This document shows, piece after piece, positions 52,585-60,914 of a stretch of 60,914 bases of DNA. The notes below the pieces were generated by a model, which made no database searches, had not been told where the DNA came from, and saw only the letters and a program-made list of their open reading frames with translations. The number at the start of each line of letters is the position of its first letter. Within the stretch, counting starts at the first letter, position 1. Position numbers and translations under genes: made by a program. This DNA is from a bacterium (lineage in GTDB: Bacteria > ARS69), in NCBI GenBank assembly GCA_025774805.1, contig JALGZR010000041.1:1-60914 (forward strand), written 5' to 3'.

Positions 52585-55500
52585 ATGCGATGTCGCCCCC
52601 TCCCGCTACTCGCGGTCGTTGTCGGTGCTCTCACCGTGCTCGCGGTCGTGGGCGGCCGGCCCGACCTCGTCGAAACGGGTGAGTTCACGTTCGAACGCGT
52701 GGAACTGAGGGTGAACGACTTCACCGGCAGCCGCCAGGCGAACGTCGCGCTCGACATGGACGAGGCGGGGCGGATCGTCGCGACCTGGGACAGCCGTCGC
52801 CAGCAGTCGGGCACTTCCGGCATCTTTGCCCGCTGGATCGACCCGAGCGGGACCCTCCGGGGCCGGGAGGAGCAGGTGAACCTGGAGGTCCGCTCGATCC
52901 AGAGCCGACCGTCGGTCGCGCTCAGCGCCACCGGGGAGCCCTGGTTCGCGTGGACGTCCTACGGACAGGACGGAAGCCTCGGAGCCATCGTGGGCCGCGG
53001 CCGGGGGGACGAGTCGGTGGTGAACGACATGACGGCCGGAGACCAGATCGAGGTGTCGGCGGTCCGCCTGGCGGACGGCGGCTCGGTGGCCGCGTGGAGC
53101 ACTCCGGGTTCGGATCCCGAAGCGCGCCGGGTCGTCTACCGTCTCTTCGACGCCCAGGGCCACCCCCTCACGGACGAGCGCTCCGTCGCCGTCGCGCCCG
53201 GTCGGATCGATCGCCTGCCGACGAGCACCGCGGCGGGCAAGGGGTTCGTCACGGCCTGGGCCCGCTCTCTCCCTTCGGGCGACATCGAGGGCATCTTCGC
53301 GCGCCGCTTCGACCGCGAGGGGAATCCGCTCGGACCGGCGTTTCGGGTGAGCGAGTCGGCCGCCGACGCGGTGGAACCGTCGGTCGCCGCGGATTCCGAG
53401 GGGCGCTTCGTGGTGGCCTGGATGCGGCTCGATCCCGAGACCGACTACGACGTGATGATGCGGCTCTACGACGCGGAAGGCACGCCGGTGGGACCCGAGC
53501 GCCCGGCCTCGGCCGACCGAGCGGGCTGGCAGAGCGGGGCGGCCGTGGCCATGGCCCCCGGGGGTCGTTTCGCGATCGCCTGGAACTCGCTTCCGGCGCA
53601 CGGCCGGGACTCGGACATCTACGCTCGCATCTTCGCTCCCGACGGAACTCCGGTGACGGGGGACTTCCGGGTGAACGGGCAGACCCGGGGTGTGCAGATG
53701 CTGACCGCCGGCAGCGGGGCGCGCCGTCTGGCGATGGGCGCGGACGGAAGGCTCGCCGTGGGGTGGCAGGGGGACTCCGGCCGCGGGGACGAGACGGCCG
53801 CGAACGTCACGCTTCTCATCCCCAAGGCCGAAGGGATTCTCCACGATCTCGCCGCCGGGACGAGAGCCGGTCGGAACCGGCTCGCGGCGCTCTTCGAGCG
53901 AGAGGCCCCGCACCTCGACGCGACCGCCGCACCGCACGTTCCGCCGACGTTCGACCCGGACCTGGTCGAGATCCCGACCGAAACCGAACCGGTCGTCCAG
54001 GACGGACCCGACATCGGCTTCGTCGGCTTCGTCAGCACCGGCTGGACGCCCCCGGATCCGCACATGGCCGCGGGGCCGAACCACGTGATGCTGATCGTCA
54101 ACGGAGGAATCGCCGCCAAGCAGAAGGACGGAACGCTCGACTGGCAGGATGAGATCGAAGGCCCGGGCGGATTCTGGGGCGCACAGGGTGCAGGCGGGTT
54201 CGTCTTCGATCCGGAGGTGCTCTACGATCCTCTGGAGAATCGCTTCCTCGCGATGGCGAACGAGCGCACCTCCGGGCGCTCCTACTTCCTTCTCGCGATC
54301 TCCCGCACGAGCGATCCGAACGGCCCGTGGCACAAGTACCGCTTCGACGTGACGTCACTCGCCGGGGACAACATCGACTCCCCGAACATGGCCGTCGACG
54401 ACACGGCCATCTACCTCACGGCGGACTTCTTCGGTCCGGACAAGTATCTGATCTTCATCATCGACAAGTTTTCCGTGCTGAACGGGGGGACCGCCGTGAC
54501 GACGAGCTATCTGCACACCGGCACGCAGTCCTTCGGCATCCCCTCGATGTACACGACCGACGCGCCCCGCATGTACATGGTCGAGGGCTACGAGGGCGCG
54601 GTCGAGACGAAGATCCGCCTCTGGGCGATCAACGATCCCCTCGGGACCCCGAACCTCCAGTCGATCGAGCTCGACGTCGGCGCGTACGGTCCGCCCGTGT
54701 GGACGCGCTCGCGCGGGACCAGCACCCAGGTCATCACGTTCGAGGCGCGCTTCTGGAGCTGCATGTACCGGAACGGCTCGCTCTGGGCGTGCCATCACAT
54801 CTCCGACATGAACGGATCGGGTCCCGGTTGCGTGGCGCGGTGGTATGAGATCGAGATGAACGGCTGGCCGGTGTCGGGCACCCCGTCGATCGTACAGGAA
54901 GGCACGGTCAACCCGGGGAGCGACATCTACCTGAGCTTCAACTCGATCGGGGTGGACGACGGCGGAAACGCGATGATGGTCTTCGCCCGCTCCTCGACGA
55001 CGGAGTACTACTCGATCTCACGGACGTGGCGGTGGCCGACGGATCCCCCGGGCACGATGCGAGGCCCCGATTTCGTGAAGGAGAGCACGACCGCCTATCA
55101 CTCGGAGCGGTGGGGCGACTACAGCGCGGTGGTGCCCGATCCGGTAGAGCACGACCGCCTATCACTCGGAGCGGTGGGGCGACTACAGCGCGGTGGTGCC
55201 CGATCCGGTGCAGCCGAACGTCTTCTGGATGCACCACGAGTACGCCGTGTCCGGGAACTGGCGGAGCTGGGTGCAGAGTGAGGACGTGTCGAACCCCGTC
55301 GTCGACGTGCGTCCACGGACCGATCCGGAGGTCGTGAGCCTGACCATCGCCCCGAACCCGACGGCGGGACCGGCCCGGATTTCCTTCGACCTGGAGAGAG
55401 CGGGGGCGACCCGCGTGGAGATCTACGACGTGTCCGGGCGTCAGGTCCGCCGGTTGGATCTCGGTGCGCTCGAGCCTCGAACCCACCGGGTCGTCTGGGA

Positions 55501-55606
55501 CGGGCGCGACGCGAACGGAACGGTCGTGGCGGACGGCGTGTACCTGACACGCGTGGTCTCGGGCGGCGAGGTCGCGGGCCACGGCCGGGTGGTCGTCGTG
55601 CGGTGA
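52585..55606 (+). pseudogene. Large secreted beta-propeller-like protein, frameshifted by a 64-bp tandem duplication
   Basis: From ATG 52585 (AGGAAAGG upstream) one frame runs to 55281, and the natural end continues in another frame to 55606. The signal sequence is LLAVVVGALTVLAVVGG. Residues 40-400 repeat units such as GRIVATWDSRRQ...GIFARWIDPSG, like a propeller. The middle part contains TGWTPPDPHMAAGPNHVM. The separated tail holds VVSLTIAPNPTAGPARISF, VEIYDVSGRQVRRLD and DGVYLTRV, a FlgD/type IX-sorting-like module. Removing one copy of the duplication rejoins the frame (about 985 residues) through YSAVVPDPVQPNVFWMHHEY. As sequenced, the protein loses its secretion-type C-terminus and gains about 40 Arg-rich residues. 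It may be a real recent mutation or an assembly error. Confidence 0.85.
55082..55209. repeat. Perfect 64-bp tandem duplication inside the secreted-protein gene
   Basis: AGAGCACGACCGCCTATCAC and the next 44 bases occur at 55082-55145 and again, identically, at 55146-55209. Because 64 is 1 modulo 3, the duplication shifts the frame. Confidence 0.95.
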
Positions 55607-55683
55607 CCGGGGGGATCGTCGGTCCGATCGCGGGGCGGAGTCCGCCTCCGGCGTTCGATGGCGTTCGATCCGTTCCGAGACGC

Positions 55684-55722
55684 GGACTGTTCCGTCGGAC
55701 TGTTCCGCCGGACTATTCCGCC
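55684..55722. repeat. Three tandem 13-bp repeats spanning the stop codon of the ACT gene
   Basis: GGACTGTTCCGTC, GGACTGTTCCGCC and GGACTATTCCGCC follow one another without a gap. The third copy contains the stop codon (CTA at 55713-55715, TAG on the minus strand) of the leftward ACT-domain gene. Confidence 0.85.
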
Positions 55723-56252
55723 CCGAGCGGAAGTGACGGCCGGATCACGAGATCGAGATCCCGCTCCTGCTCGAGAATCCGGAGCTCGCGCCGGACTTCG
55801 GCGGCCGAAGTCGAAGGCGGAATCGTGATGTGTGCCCTCAGGCGAAACGTGTTCTCGCGGGACCAGGGAGCGGACGACGCGTCCGTCTCCATGTCCTCGA
55901 TGTTGACGTTGTGCTTCTTGAGGATCGCCGCCACCGCTCCGATTCCGGGAGCCCCCATGGAGTAACACTCGACGATCAGCGAGGAGCCCTCTCGCGAGGG
56001 CTGACGGCCACCGCTCTGCTTCAACTCCAGGTGGAATCCGAGGCCCGCGCCCAGCGCGTTGAGGTTCGTGTGCAGGTCGGCCACCCGACCCGCCTCTCCA
56101 CAGACTCGCATGATGATGGCGAATTGCCCTCCGAGGGTCGCCATCCGGCTCTCTTCGATTTCGACGCCGAGTCTCGCCAGTGCCGCGGAGAGATCGTCGG
56201 CGATTCCCACGCGGTCGCTTCCCAACGCTGACAAGATCGCGCATTCTTTCAT
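55713..56252 (-). CDS. Double ACT-domain protein, GcvR-like
   Basis: 179 residues from ATG 56252 (AAAGGA upstream). Two ACT domains: MKECAILSALGSDRVGIADD (1-75) and SLIVECYSMGAPGIGAVAAI (about 90-170), the layout of GcvR-type proteins. GcvR antagonises the glycine-cleavage activator GcvA; other double-ACT proteins sense amino acids in different pathways, and the target here is unknown. A longer form is possible: an in-frame GTG at 56360 has an AAGGAG site and would add 36 Arg-rich residues, but that site lies in a perfect hairpin (see 56364-56386). The last codons lie in three 13-bp repeats. Confidence 0.8.
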   Translation of the reverse strand: MKECAILSALGSDRVGIADDLSAALARLGVEIEESRMATLGGQFAIIMRVCGEAGRVADLHTNLNALGAGLGFHLELKQSGGRQPSREGSSLIVECYSMGAPGIGAVAAILKKHNVNIEDMETDASSAPWSRENTFRLRAHITIPPSTSAAEVRRELRILEQERDLDLVIRPSLPLGAE

Positions 56253-56363
56253 GAGCAATCCTTTCGCGGTTTCTCCCAGTAAATCGATTCCGAGCCGCCG
56301 TGTCCACCTCCGCGTCCGGGCGCGGGCCACGGCACGAGCGACGGTGCGAGGAAGGATCACAAG

Positions 56364-56386
56364 AACTCCTTGTTTGGCAAGGAGTT
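56364..56386 (-). promoter_or_regulatory. Hairpin covering an alternative ribosome-binding site of the ACT gene
   Basis: AACTCCTTG pairs perfectly with CAAGGAGTT (9 bp) across a 5-nt loop. On the minus strand the arm contains AAGGAG five bases before an in-frame GTG (56360). A second GC-rich hairpin (56387-56402) adjoins. The pair could be a leader-RNA switch or a simple stem. A terminator is less likely, because no T tract follows. Confidence 0.45.
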
Positions 56387-56519
56387 GCGGCCTCGGGGCC
56401 GCGCGTCCCGTCGGGGGGAGGCCGAGCGGTCGCGAGGGGCCTCGGGGCCTGGATCGGCTCATCATGCGTGGGTCCGCCTGCGTTAGAATGCTCCCTCCCG
56501 ATGCTCCGGAGGTGTTCCC

Positions 56520-57977
56520 GTGTCCGATCTCGCCTGGAGAGCGTGTCCCGTCGTCCTTCTCACCATCCTCGCGCTCGGGGCCTCGGCTCTGCCCTTCCCG
56601 GTCGCGGGGGAGGCCGACCCGCTGGAGGAGGTCTCCCGGGAGCTCGCGGACCGGGCCTTCCGGGAGGAGCGTTGGGGCGACGCCGCGCAGCTCTATCGCG
56701 CTCTCTACGAGCGGGATCCGGAGGACTGGGAGGCGGTGGCCCGCTGGGCTCTGTCGCTGCACCGGGCCGGCGAGTGGGAGAGGTCGATCGAAGCGCACCG
56801 CGAGGCCGCCCGGTTTCCGCAGGCGCGCCCGGCCGCGCTCTACAACATCGCGTGTGCCCGCGCCCGACTGGGACAGACGGACCGCGCTCTGAAGGACCTG
56901 CGCCTCGCCATCAGGGCCGGCTTCGACGATGCGGAGACGATCGGCGGAGACGAAGACCTCGCGGCGATCCGGGACGATCCGCGGTTCGGCCGGCTGCTCT
57001 GGGGAATCCGCGGAAGCAAGCACCCGCCGATCACGTTCGAGAACCTCGAGGACCGGATGGCCGTCGAGGCCCTGGAGGGTTTTTCGGGGTCCGTTCTCGT
57101 TCAGAGAGACGGTGAGGTGGTGCTGAGCCGGGGCTACGGGTGGGCCGATCGCGAGCATCGATACCCCAACGACGAGGACACGATCTACGCGATCGGGTCC
57201 ACTCCGATCGATTTCACGAAGGCCGGGATTCTCCTTCTCGCCCAGGAGGGCGGGCTCCGGCTCGACGATCCCCTCGCGCGGTGGATCGAGAACGTTCCCG
57301 AGGACAAGCGGGCGATCACGATCGAACACCTCATGACCGGCCGCTCGGGTCTCCGCGACTTCCATGACGTGCCCGGAGACCGCGATCCCGACCACGCGTG
57401 GATCGACCGGGACGAGGCGGTCCGGAGGGTCTTCGCCGGCGATCTCCTCTTCGAGCCGGGGACGAGCCGGCAGCACTCCCACTCGGCGTGGGTCCTGCTG
57501 GCCGCGGTGATCGAGATCGCGAGCGGCCGGACGTATCCCGAGTTCACGCGCGAACGTCTGTTCGAGCCCGCCGGCATGTCCGACACCCGGTTCTTCGGAG
57601 AGGAGTATCCGGAGGAGCGAATGGCGATCGGATACGGGAGCCGGTCCGACGGCGACGTCAACGCTCCCGCGTACTGGGGACCGACGTCCTGGCTGGTCAT
57701 GGGGAGCGGCGGGCAGGTCTCCACGGTACTCGACCTCCACCGCTGGAATCGGACCCTGCGGGGAGGGGAGATCCTCACGGGCGATTGGCTCGAACGCTAC
57801 TGGTCCCCGCCGGGCTCCCTGCTCAGCGGGGGAGACGCGTATGGCTACGAGATCCTCTACACCGAGGGGCCGGAAGACCTCTTCTTCCTCGTGAGCCACA
57901 CGATCACTCCGGAGAACCGCAGACAGTTCGAGCAATTGGGGCGCGACCTGGCCGATCTCGTCCTTCGGGCTCCGTGA
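56520..57977 (+). CDS. TPR protein fused to a beta-lactamase-fold domain with altered catalytic motifs
   Basis: 485 residues from GTG 56520. Signal peptide ACPVVLLTILALGASALPFP. Residues 35-160 form TPR-like helices (WGDAAQLYRALYERDPEDWE). Residues 185-485 have the class C beta-lactamase/serine-hydrolase fold: GFSGSVLVQRDGEVVLSRGY, LDDPLARWIENVP, ITIEHLMTGRSGLRDF, LFEPAGMSDTRFF. The SxxK motif reads S227-T-P-I230, so the general-base lysine is replaced. The usual Y-S-N motif reads H319-S-H321, and no KTG/HTG-type triad is seen. It may be a non-catalytic homologue or a clade with a different mechanism. It is periplasmic. It stands alone between divergent and same-strand neighbours. Confidence 0.75.
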   Translation: MSDLAWRACPVVLLTILALGASALPFPVAGEADPLEEVSRELADRAFREERWGDAAQLYRALYERDPEDWEAVARWALSLHRAGEWERSIEAHREAARFPQARPAALYNIACARARLGQTDRALKDLRLAIRAGFDDAETIGGDEDLAAIRDDPRFGRLLWGIRGSKHPPITFENLEDRMAVEALEGFSGSVLVQRDGEVVLSRGYGWADREHRYPNDEDTIYAIGSTPIDFTKAGILLLAQEGGLRLDDPLARWIENVPEDKRAITIEHLMTGRSGLRDFHDVPGDRDPDHAWIDRDEAVRRVFAGDLLFEPGTSRQHSHSAWVLLAAVIEIASGRTYPEFTRERLFEPAGMSDTRFFGEEYPEERMAIGYGSRSDGDVNAPAYWGPTSWLVMGSGGQVSTVLDLHRWNRTLRGGEILTGDWLERYWSPPGSLLSGGDAYGYEILYTEGPEDLFFLVSHTITPENRRQFEQLGRDLADLVLRAP

Positions 57978-58054
57978 TCCGGAGACGTCCCGGATCCATC
58001 CTGCGGACGCGATCCCTCATTCCCGCCTCCGGTCCAGAGGTGTAAGTTCACGGC

Positions 58055-59254
58055 ATGGACGCCACACGATTGCGAAGCCGCGGGGATCGCGAGCTTGCGG
58101 AGAAGCTGCTCGAAGAGCGGCTCGTGAAGCGAGTCATCACACATCTCGAGAAGGCGGAGGAGAAGTCGCCGGGAGGGGTCCGACGCCGGCTTCTCGCGAC
58201 GGCGCTGCGGGTCACCGAAGAGATGATGCCCGACGTGCACGAGGAGGTGCGCGAATGTCGCCAGCGTCTCTCGGTCGACACCCCGCTCGAGGTCTACGTC
58301 TATCCCGATGCCCGCTTCAACGCGGCGGCCGTGAAGCCGGAGGCCGGCCGGCTCTTCATACTCTTGTCCTCCGGCCTGCTGGAGGCGTTTCCGGTGTCCG
58401 AGCGCCGCTTCGTCATCGGGCACGAGCTCGGTCACCATCTGTTCGGTCACCACGAAATCCCGATCGGATACGTGCTGCAGGGGCGCGAGCGGCCCCGACC
58501 CGATCTCGCCCTGCGGCTCTTCGCCTGGTCCCGGTACGCCGAGATCTCCGCCGACCGGGCCGGTGCCCACTGCGTGGACGGTCCCGACGACGTCGCCCGC
58601 GCGCTCTTCCGGCTCGCCTCCGGACTCCGTCGTCCCCTGGAAGGCGTGCGCATCGAGGGTTTCGTCGCTCAGATCGACGAGCTCCGCCTGGAGCAAAGCG
58701 ATCCGGGCCAGGGAGCTCCGCAGGCGGACTGGTTTTCCACCCACCCGTTCAGCCCGCTCCGTCTCAAGGCGCTGAAGCTCTTCTTCGAATCGGATCTCGC
58801 GGATCCTTCGGGCTATCCGGCGGGGACGCTCGAGGCGCGCGTCCAAGAGCTGATGGCGCTGATGGAACCGAGCTACCTGGAGGAGAAGTCCGAGATGGCC
58901 GAGACCGCGCGCCGGCTGCTGTTCGCGGCCGCGATCACGGTCGCGGACGCGAGCGAGGAGATCTCCGAAGAGGAGACGAAGGCGTTCGAGGTGTTCTTCG
59001 GTGAGACATCGCTCGGCGAGGAGCTCGACATCGCGGCCATCAAGGAGTCGCTCGAGGCCCGGATCGCCGAGGCCAACGAACGGGTGCCCCACGCCCGTCG
59101 CATTCAAGTGCTCCGCGATCTCTGCGTCATCGCGCGCGCGGACGGCCACGTGTCCCCCGAGGAGCGAGTCGTGATCGAGAGGATCGCGAAGGGCCTCGAG
59201 GTGCCGGTCGAGATCGTCACCGAGACGCTCTGCGCCGAGTGCGATCTTGACTAG
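58055..59254 (+). CDS. Soluble M48-type metallopeptidase with TerB-like C-terminal domain
   Basis: 399 residues from ATG 58055. The zinc site is HELGH (His123, Glu124, His127) in FVIGHELGHHLFGHHE, with the third ligand Glu163 in YAEISADRAG, the M48 pattern. No membrane helix or signal peptide is present, so unlike HtpX it would work in the cytoplasm. The C-terminal 110 residues (LLFAAAITVADASEEISEEE ... VIARADGHVSPEERVVIERI) are helical with two acidic D-G/S-x-x-S-x-x-E segments, as in TerB domains of tellurite- and stress-related proteins. Substrate unknown. It may be a house-cleaning protease linked to metal or envelope stress. Confidence 0.78.
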   Translation: MDATRLRSRGDRELAEKLLEERLVKRVITHLEKAEEKSPGGVRRRLLATALRVTEEMMPDVHEEVRECRQRLSVDTPLEVYVYPDARFNAAAVKPEAGRLFILLSSGLLEAFPVSERRFVIGHELGHHLFGHHEIPIGYVLQGRERPRPDLALRLFAWSRYAEISADRAGAHCVDGPDDVARALFRLASGLRRPLEGVRIEGFVAQIDELRLEQSDPGQGAPQADWFSTHPFSPLRLKALKLFFESDLADPSGYPAGTLEARVQELMALMEPSYLEEKSEMAETARRLLFAAAITVADASEEISEEETKAFEVFFGETSLGEELDIAAIKESLEARIAEANERVPHARRIQVLRDLCVIARADGHVSPEERVVIERIAKGLEVPVEIVTETLCAECDLD

Positions 59255-59313
59255 CCTGCATCTCTCACCAGCCTCTGCTGCGGCAGCGGCCGGTCACAGA
59301 TGAAAGCTACCGC

Positions 59314-60561
59314 TCACTCGTATCGAAGCGCTTCGATGGGGTTCAGTCTCGACGCGCGGATCGCGGGCAATAGGCCGAAACAGATTCCGACGGCCGAGCA
59401 GAACACGAGTCCGATCACCGCCCACTCCATGGGCACGCGGACGTCGAAGGAAGTGAACAGCGTCACCACGTTTCCCAGAGCGAAGCCCGCCGCCACGCCG
59501 AAGATCCCCCCGATGTTGCAGAGAATCACCGCTTCCAGGAGGAACTGGAAGAGGACGTTCCGGGATTTCGCCCCCAGAGCCTTGCGCAGGCCGATCTCGC
59601 GTGTCCGCTCGGTCACGGACACGAGCATGATGTTCATGATGCCGACCCCGGCCACGACCAGGGCGATGATGCCGATCACGAATGCGGCGATCTTGACGCC
59701 CTGGGACATCTGGTTGAACTCGGTGATCAAGCTCTGGCTGCTGAAGAACTCGAAGTTGTCCTCCTCGTGCGCCTTCACGCCCCGGAAGCGCCGGAGCACC
59801 TGACGGGTTTCCTCGATCGCGTCGTGAAGGAGCTCCGGCTTCTTGGCGCGCACGGTGACGTTCACTGATCGGGAGAAGCCGTTCGGGTCCACCATACCGT
59901 AGGAGTGCAGATACGTCGTGATCGGGATCAGGACGTAGTTGTCGTAGTTCGAGTGGAACGCGGACTTCTTCTCGTCGAAGATCCCGACCACCTCGTACTC
60001 GCGACCGTCGATGCGGACGTCCTTGCCGACGGGGTCGACGAACGGGAAGAGCTTCTGCCCGATCGCCCAGCCGAGGACGGCCACCCGCCGCGCGGACTTC
60101 ACGTCCATCTGGGAAATGTTCCGGCCCAGCCCGACGTAGTGGGTGTTGTTCGGGGCGTACTCGGGCGTGCCCCCGCAGATGGTGACGTTCGGATTCGTCG
60201 CCTCGTCCCGGTACTCCACGACGAACCCGAAGTCCCACAGCTCCGAACCGACGAGATCGACCGTGTCGACCTGCTCGCGGATGACGTTGGCGTCCTCCAC
60301 GGTGACCGGGGGACGGCGCATGGCCCGGCGTCGTTCCAGGTCCGAGTTGAACCCGCCCGCCGGCCACTTCTGGACCTGGAAGGTCTGAGCGCCCAGGACG
60401 CTCATCTCGTTCTCCATGGTGGTCTGGACCACGGCGATCGCGGTCATGACGGCGATGATCGAGGCGACCCCCGCCACGATGCCGATCAGAGTCAGGGTTG
60501 CCCGCAGTCGATTGCCGTGAATCGATCCCAAGGACATGTGAAGGATGTCAAGGCCGCGCAT
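59314..60561 (-). CDS. MacB/FtsX-type ABC transporter permease
   Basis: 415 residues from ATG 60561 (GAGGAG upstream). Topology of MacB/LolC-like permeases: one N-terminal helix (RATLTLIGIVAGVASIIAVM), a large periplasmic MacB_PCD domain (about 50-285), then three helices around AAFVIGIIALVVAGVGIMNI, and the conserved SVTERTREIGLRKALGAKSR loop. It ends ASRLNPIEALRYE, the usual family ending. It has no ATP-binding domain, so the ATPase is a separate subunit, likely encoded upstream outside the window. It probably belongs with the next permease gene (23-bp gap). Cargo unknown: lipoproteins, peptides or drugs are typical for the family. Confidence 0.9.
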   Translation of the reverse strand: MRGLDILHMSLGSIHGNRLRATLTLIGIVAGVASIIAVMTAIAVVQTTMENEMSVLGAQTFQVQKWPAGGFNSDLERRRAMRRPPVTVEDANVIREQVDTVDLVGSELWDFGFVVEYRDEATNPNVTICGGTPEYAPNNTHYVGLGRNISQMDVKSARRVAVLGWAIGQKLFPFVDPVGKDVRIDGREYEVVGIFDEKKSAFHSNYDNYVLIPITTYLHSYGMVDPNGFSRSVNVTVRAKKPELLHDAIEETRQVLRRFRGVKAHEEDNFEFFSSQSLITEFNQMSQGVKIAAFVIGIIALVVAGVGIMNIMLVSVTERTREIGLRKALGAKSRNVLFQFLLEAVILCNIGGIFGVAAGFALGNVVTLFTSFDVRVPMEWAVIGLVFCSAVGICFGLLPAIRASRLNPIEALRYE

Positions 60562-60584
60562 CGACTCCTCCGTCGGCAGGCGAG

Positions 60585-60914
60585 CTACTCATGGCGAAGC
60601 GCCTCGATCGGGTCGAGCCGGGCGCCGCGGTAGGCGGGGGCGACGCCGGCCACGAGTCCGACGATCAGGGAGATCAGTACCGCGGCGATCAGAATGGGCG
60701 GGGAGACGCTCGCCGGCATCACCGCCGCATTGATGATCGCGGTGACAATCGAAGCGAGAACGATGCCGACCGCGCCGCCCAGCAGGCAGATGGCCGAGGA
60801 CTCGAAGATGAACTGGAACAGGATATTCCGGCGCCGGGCCCCGATCGCCTTCCGAACGCCGATCTCCCTCGTGCGCTCCGTGACCGAGACGAACATGATG
60901 TTCATCACCCCCAC
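60585..60914 (-). CDS. MacB/FtsX-type ABC transporter permease, C-terminal part (truncated by window edge)
   Basis: The last 109 residues are visible, beginning in the loop GVMNIMFVSVTERTREIGVR and ending ARLDPIEALRHE. Two or three helices are present (FIFESSAICLLGGAVGIVLA, ILIAAVLISLIVGLVAGVAP). It is homologous to the permease downstream, with the same loop and ending, so the pair looks like the two halves of a heterodimeric transporter or a duplication. The start and the periplasmic domain lie beyond position 60914. Confidence 0.88.
   Translation of the reverse strand: MGVMNIMFVSVTERTREIGVRKAIGARRRNILFQFIFESSAICLLGGAVGIVLASIVTAIINAAVMPASVSPPILIAAVLISLIVGLVAGVAPAYRGARLDPIEALRHE

Noticed and set aside
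56253-57935. Upstream extension of the ACT gene as one 740-codon frame
   Set aside because: It is antisense to the TPR/beta-lactamase-fold gene. Only the last 36 codons (from GTG 56360) have any translation signal.
1-60914. CRISPR arrays, rRNA genes or prophage modules
   Set aside because: No regularly spaced repeats, no rRNA-like conserved blocks and no phage structural or integrase genes were seen.

Overview
The window is high-GC DNA (hand counts of sample lines: about 48-62% between roughly 500 and 3,900, about 63-78% in most of the rest) from a Gram-negative-type bacterium. Evidence for an outer membrane is an Omp85-like barrel, several lipoproteins, a Tat-exported molybdoenzyme and MacB-like permeases. 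Two large secreted proteins end in FlgD/type IX-sorting-like Ig modules. That ending, together with an archaeal-type HMG-CoA synthase trio and a NxrAB-like molybdoenzyme, suggests an uncultured FCB-type or related lineage. No rRNA or other taxonomic marker is present, so this placement is an inference.

Layout. 1-306: end of GTP-type PEP carboxykinase. 507-3853: a lower-GC block of small exported proteins, including a YidD-like protein and two tandem paralogues, with a 176-bp MITE-like palindrome. 4233-9753: an overlapping three-gene operon of a triple-PDZ/Omp85-like barrel protein, a DUF4390-like protein, and a membrane protein fusing HAMP, a sigma54-activator-like AAA+ domain without its sigma54 loop, and a Ser/Thr kinase. 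9936-17831: three GH130 mannoside phosphorylase/hydrolase genes, three GT4 glycosyltransferases and an alpha-helical-toroid protein. 18033-21847: a small barrel-like protein, an NtrC-type regulator with a soluble histidine kinase, and a DUF1328 protein behind a candidate sigma54 promoter. 21915-25208: hybrid sensor kinase. 25320-26576: an insertion sequence whose transposase is broken by a 29-bp tandem duplication. 26580-33426: Rrf2 regulator plus a NxrA/NxrB/haem-b subunit/TorD operon. 33689-36812: BNR-repeat secreted protein and a MATE/ANKH-like transporter. 36878-41607: a Lon-family protease with apparently dead ATPase motifs, then DNA polymerase II. 41778-43142: beta-helix lipoprotein. 43676-50880: seven genes for HMG-CoA synthesis and methylcrotonyl-CoA-type carboxylation. 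50990-60914: a repeat lipoprotein, a large secreted protein frameshifted by a perfect 64-bp tandem duplication, a GcvR-like double-ACT protein, a TPR/beta-lactamase-fold protein with altered active-site motifs, an M48-TerB metallopeptidase and two MacB-like permeases (the last cut by the window edge).

How the parts work together. Most genes sit in tight same-strand operons with 4-bp start/stop overlaps. The least familiar combinations are (1) the PDZ-barrel / DUF4390 / HAMP-AAA-Ser/Thr kinase operon, which looks like an envelope-to-cytoplasm signalling route that gave up sigma54 contact for protein phosphorylation; (2) the Lon homologue that keeps the Ser-Lys protease dyad but lacks the Walker A lysine, Walker B glutamate and arginine finger, transcribed with polB; and (3) the HMG-CoA/methylglutaconyl-CoA cluster, which joins leucine-degradation enzymes to an archaeal-type HMG-CoA synthase instead of HMG-CoA lyase. 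All functional statements come from reading the sequence and from family knowledge; no database search was run.
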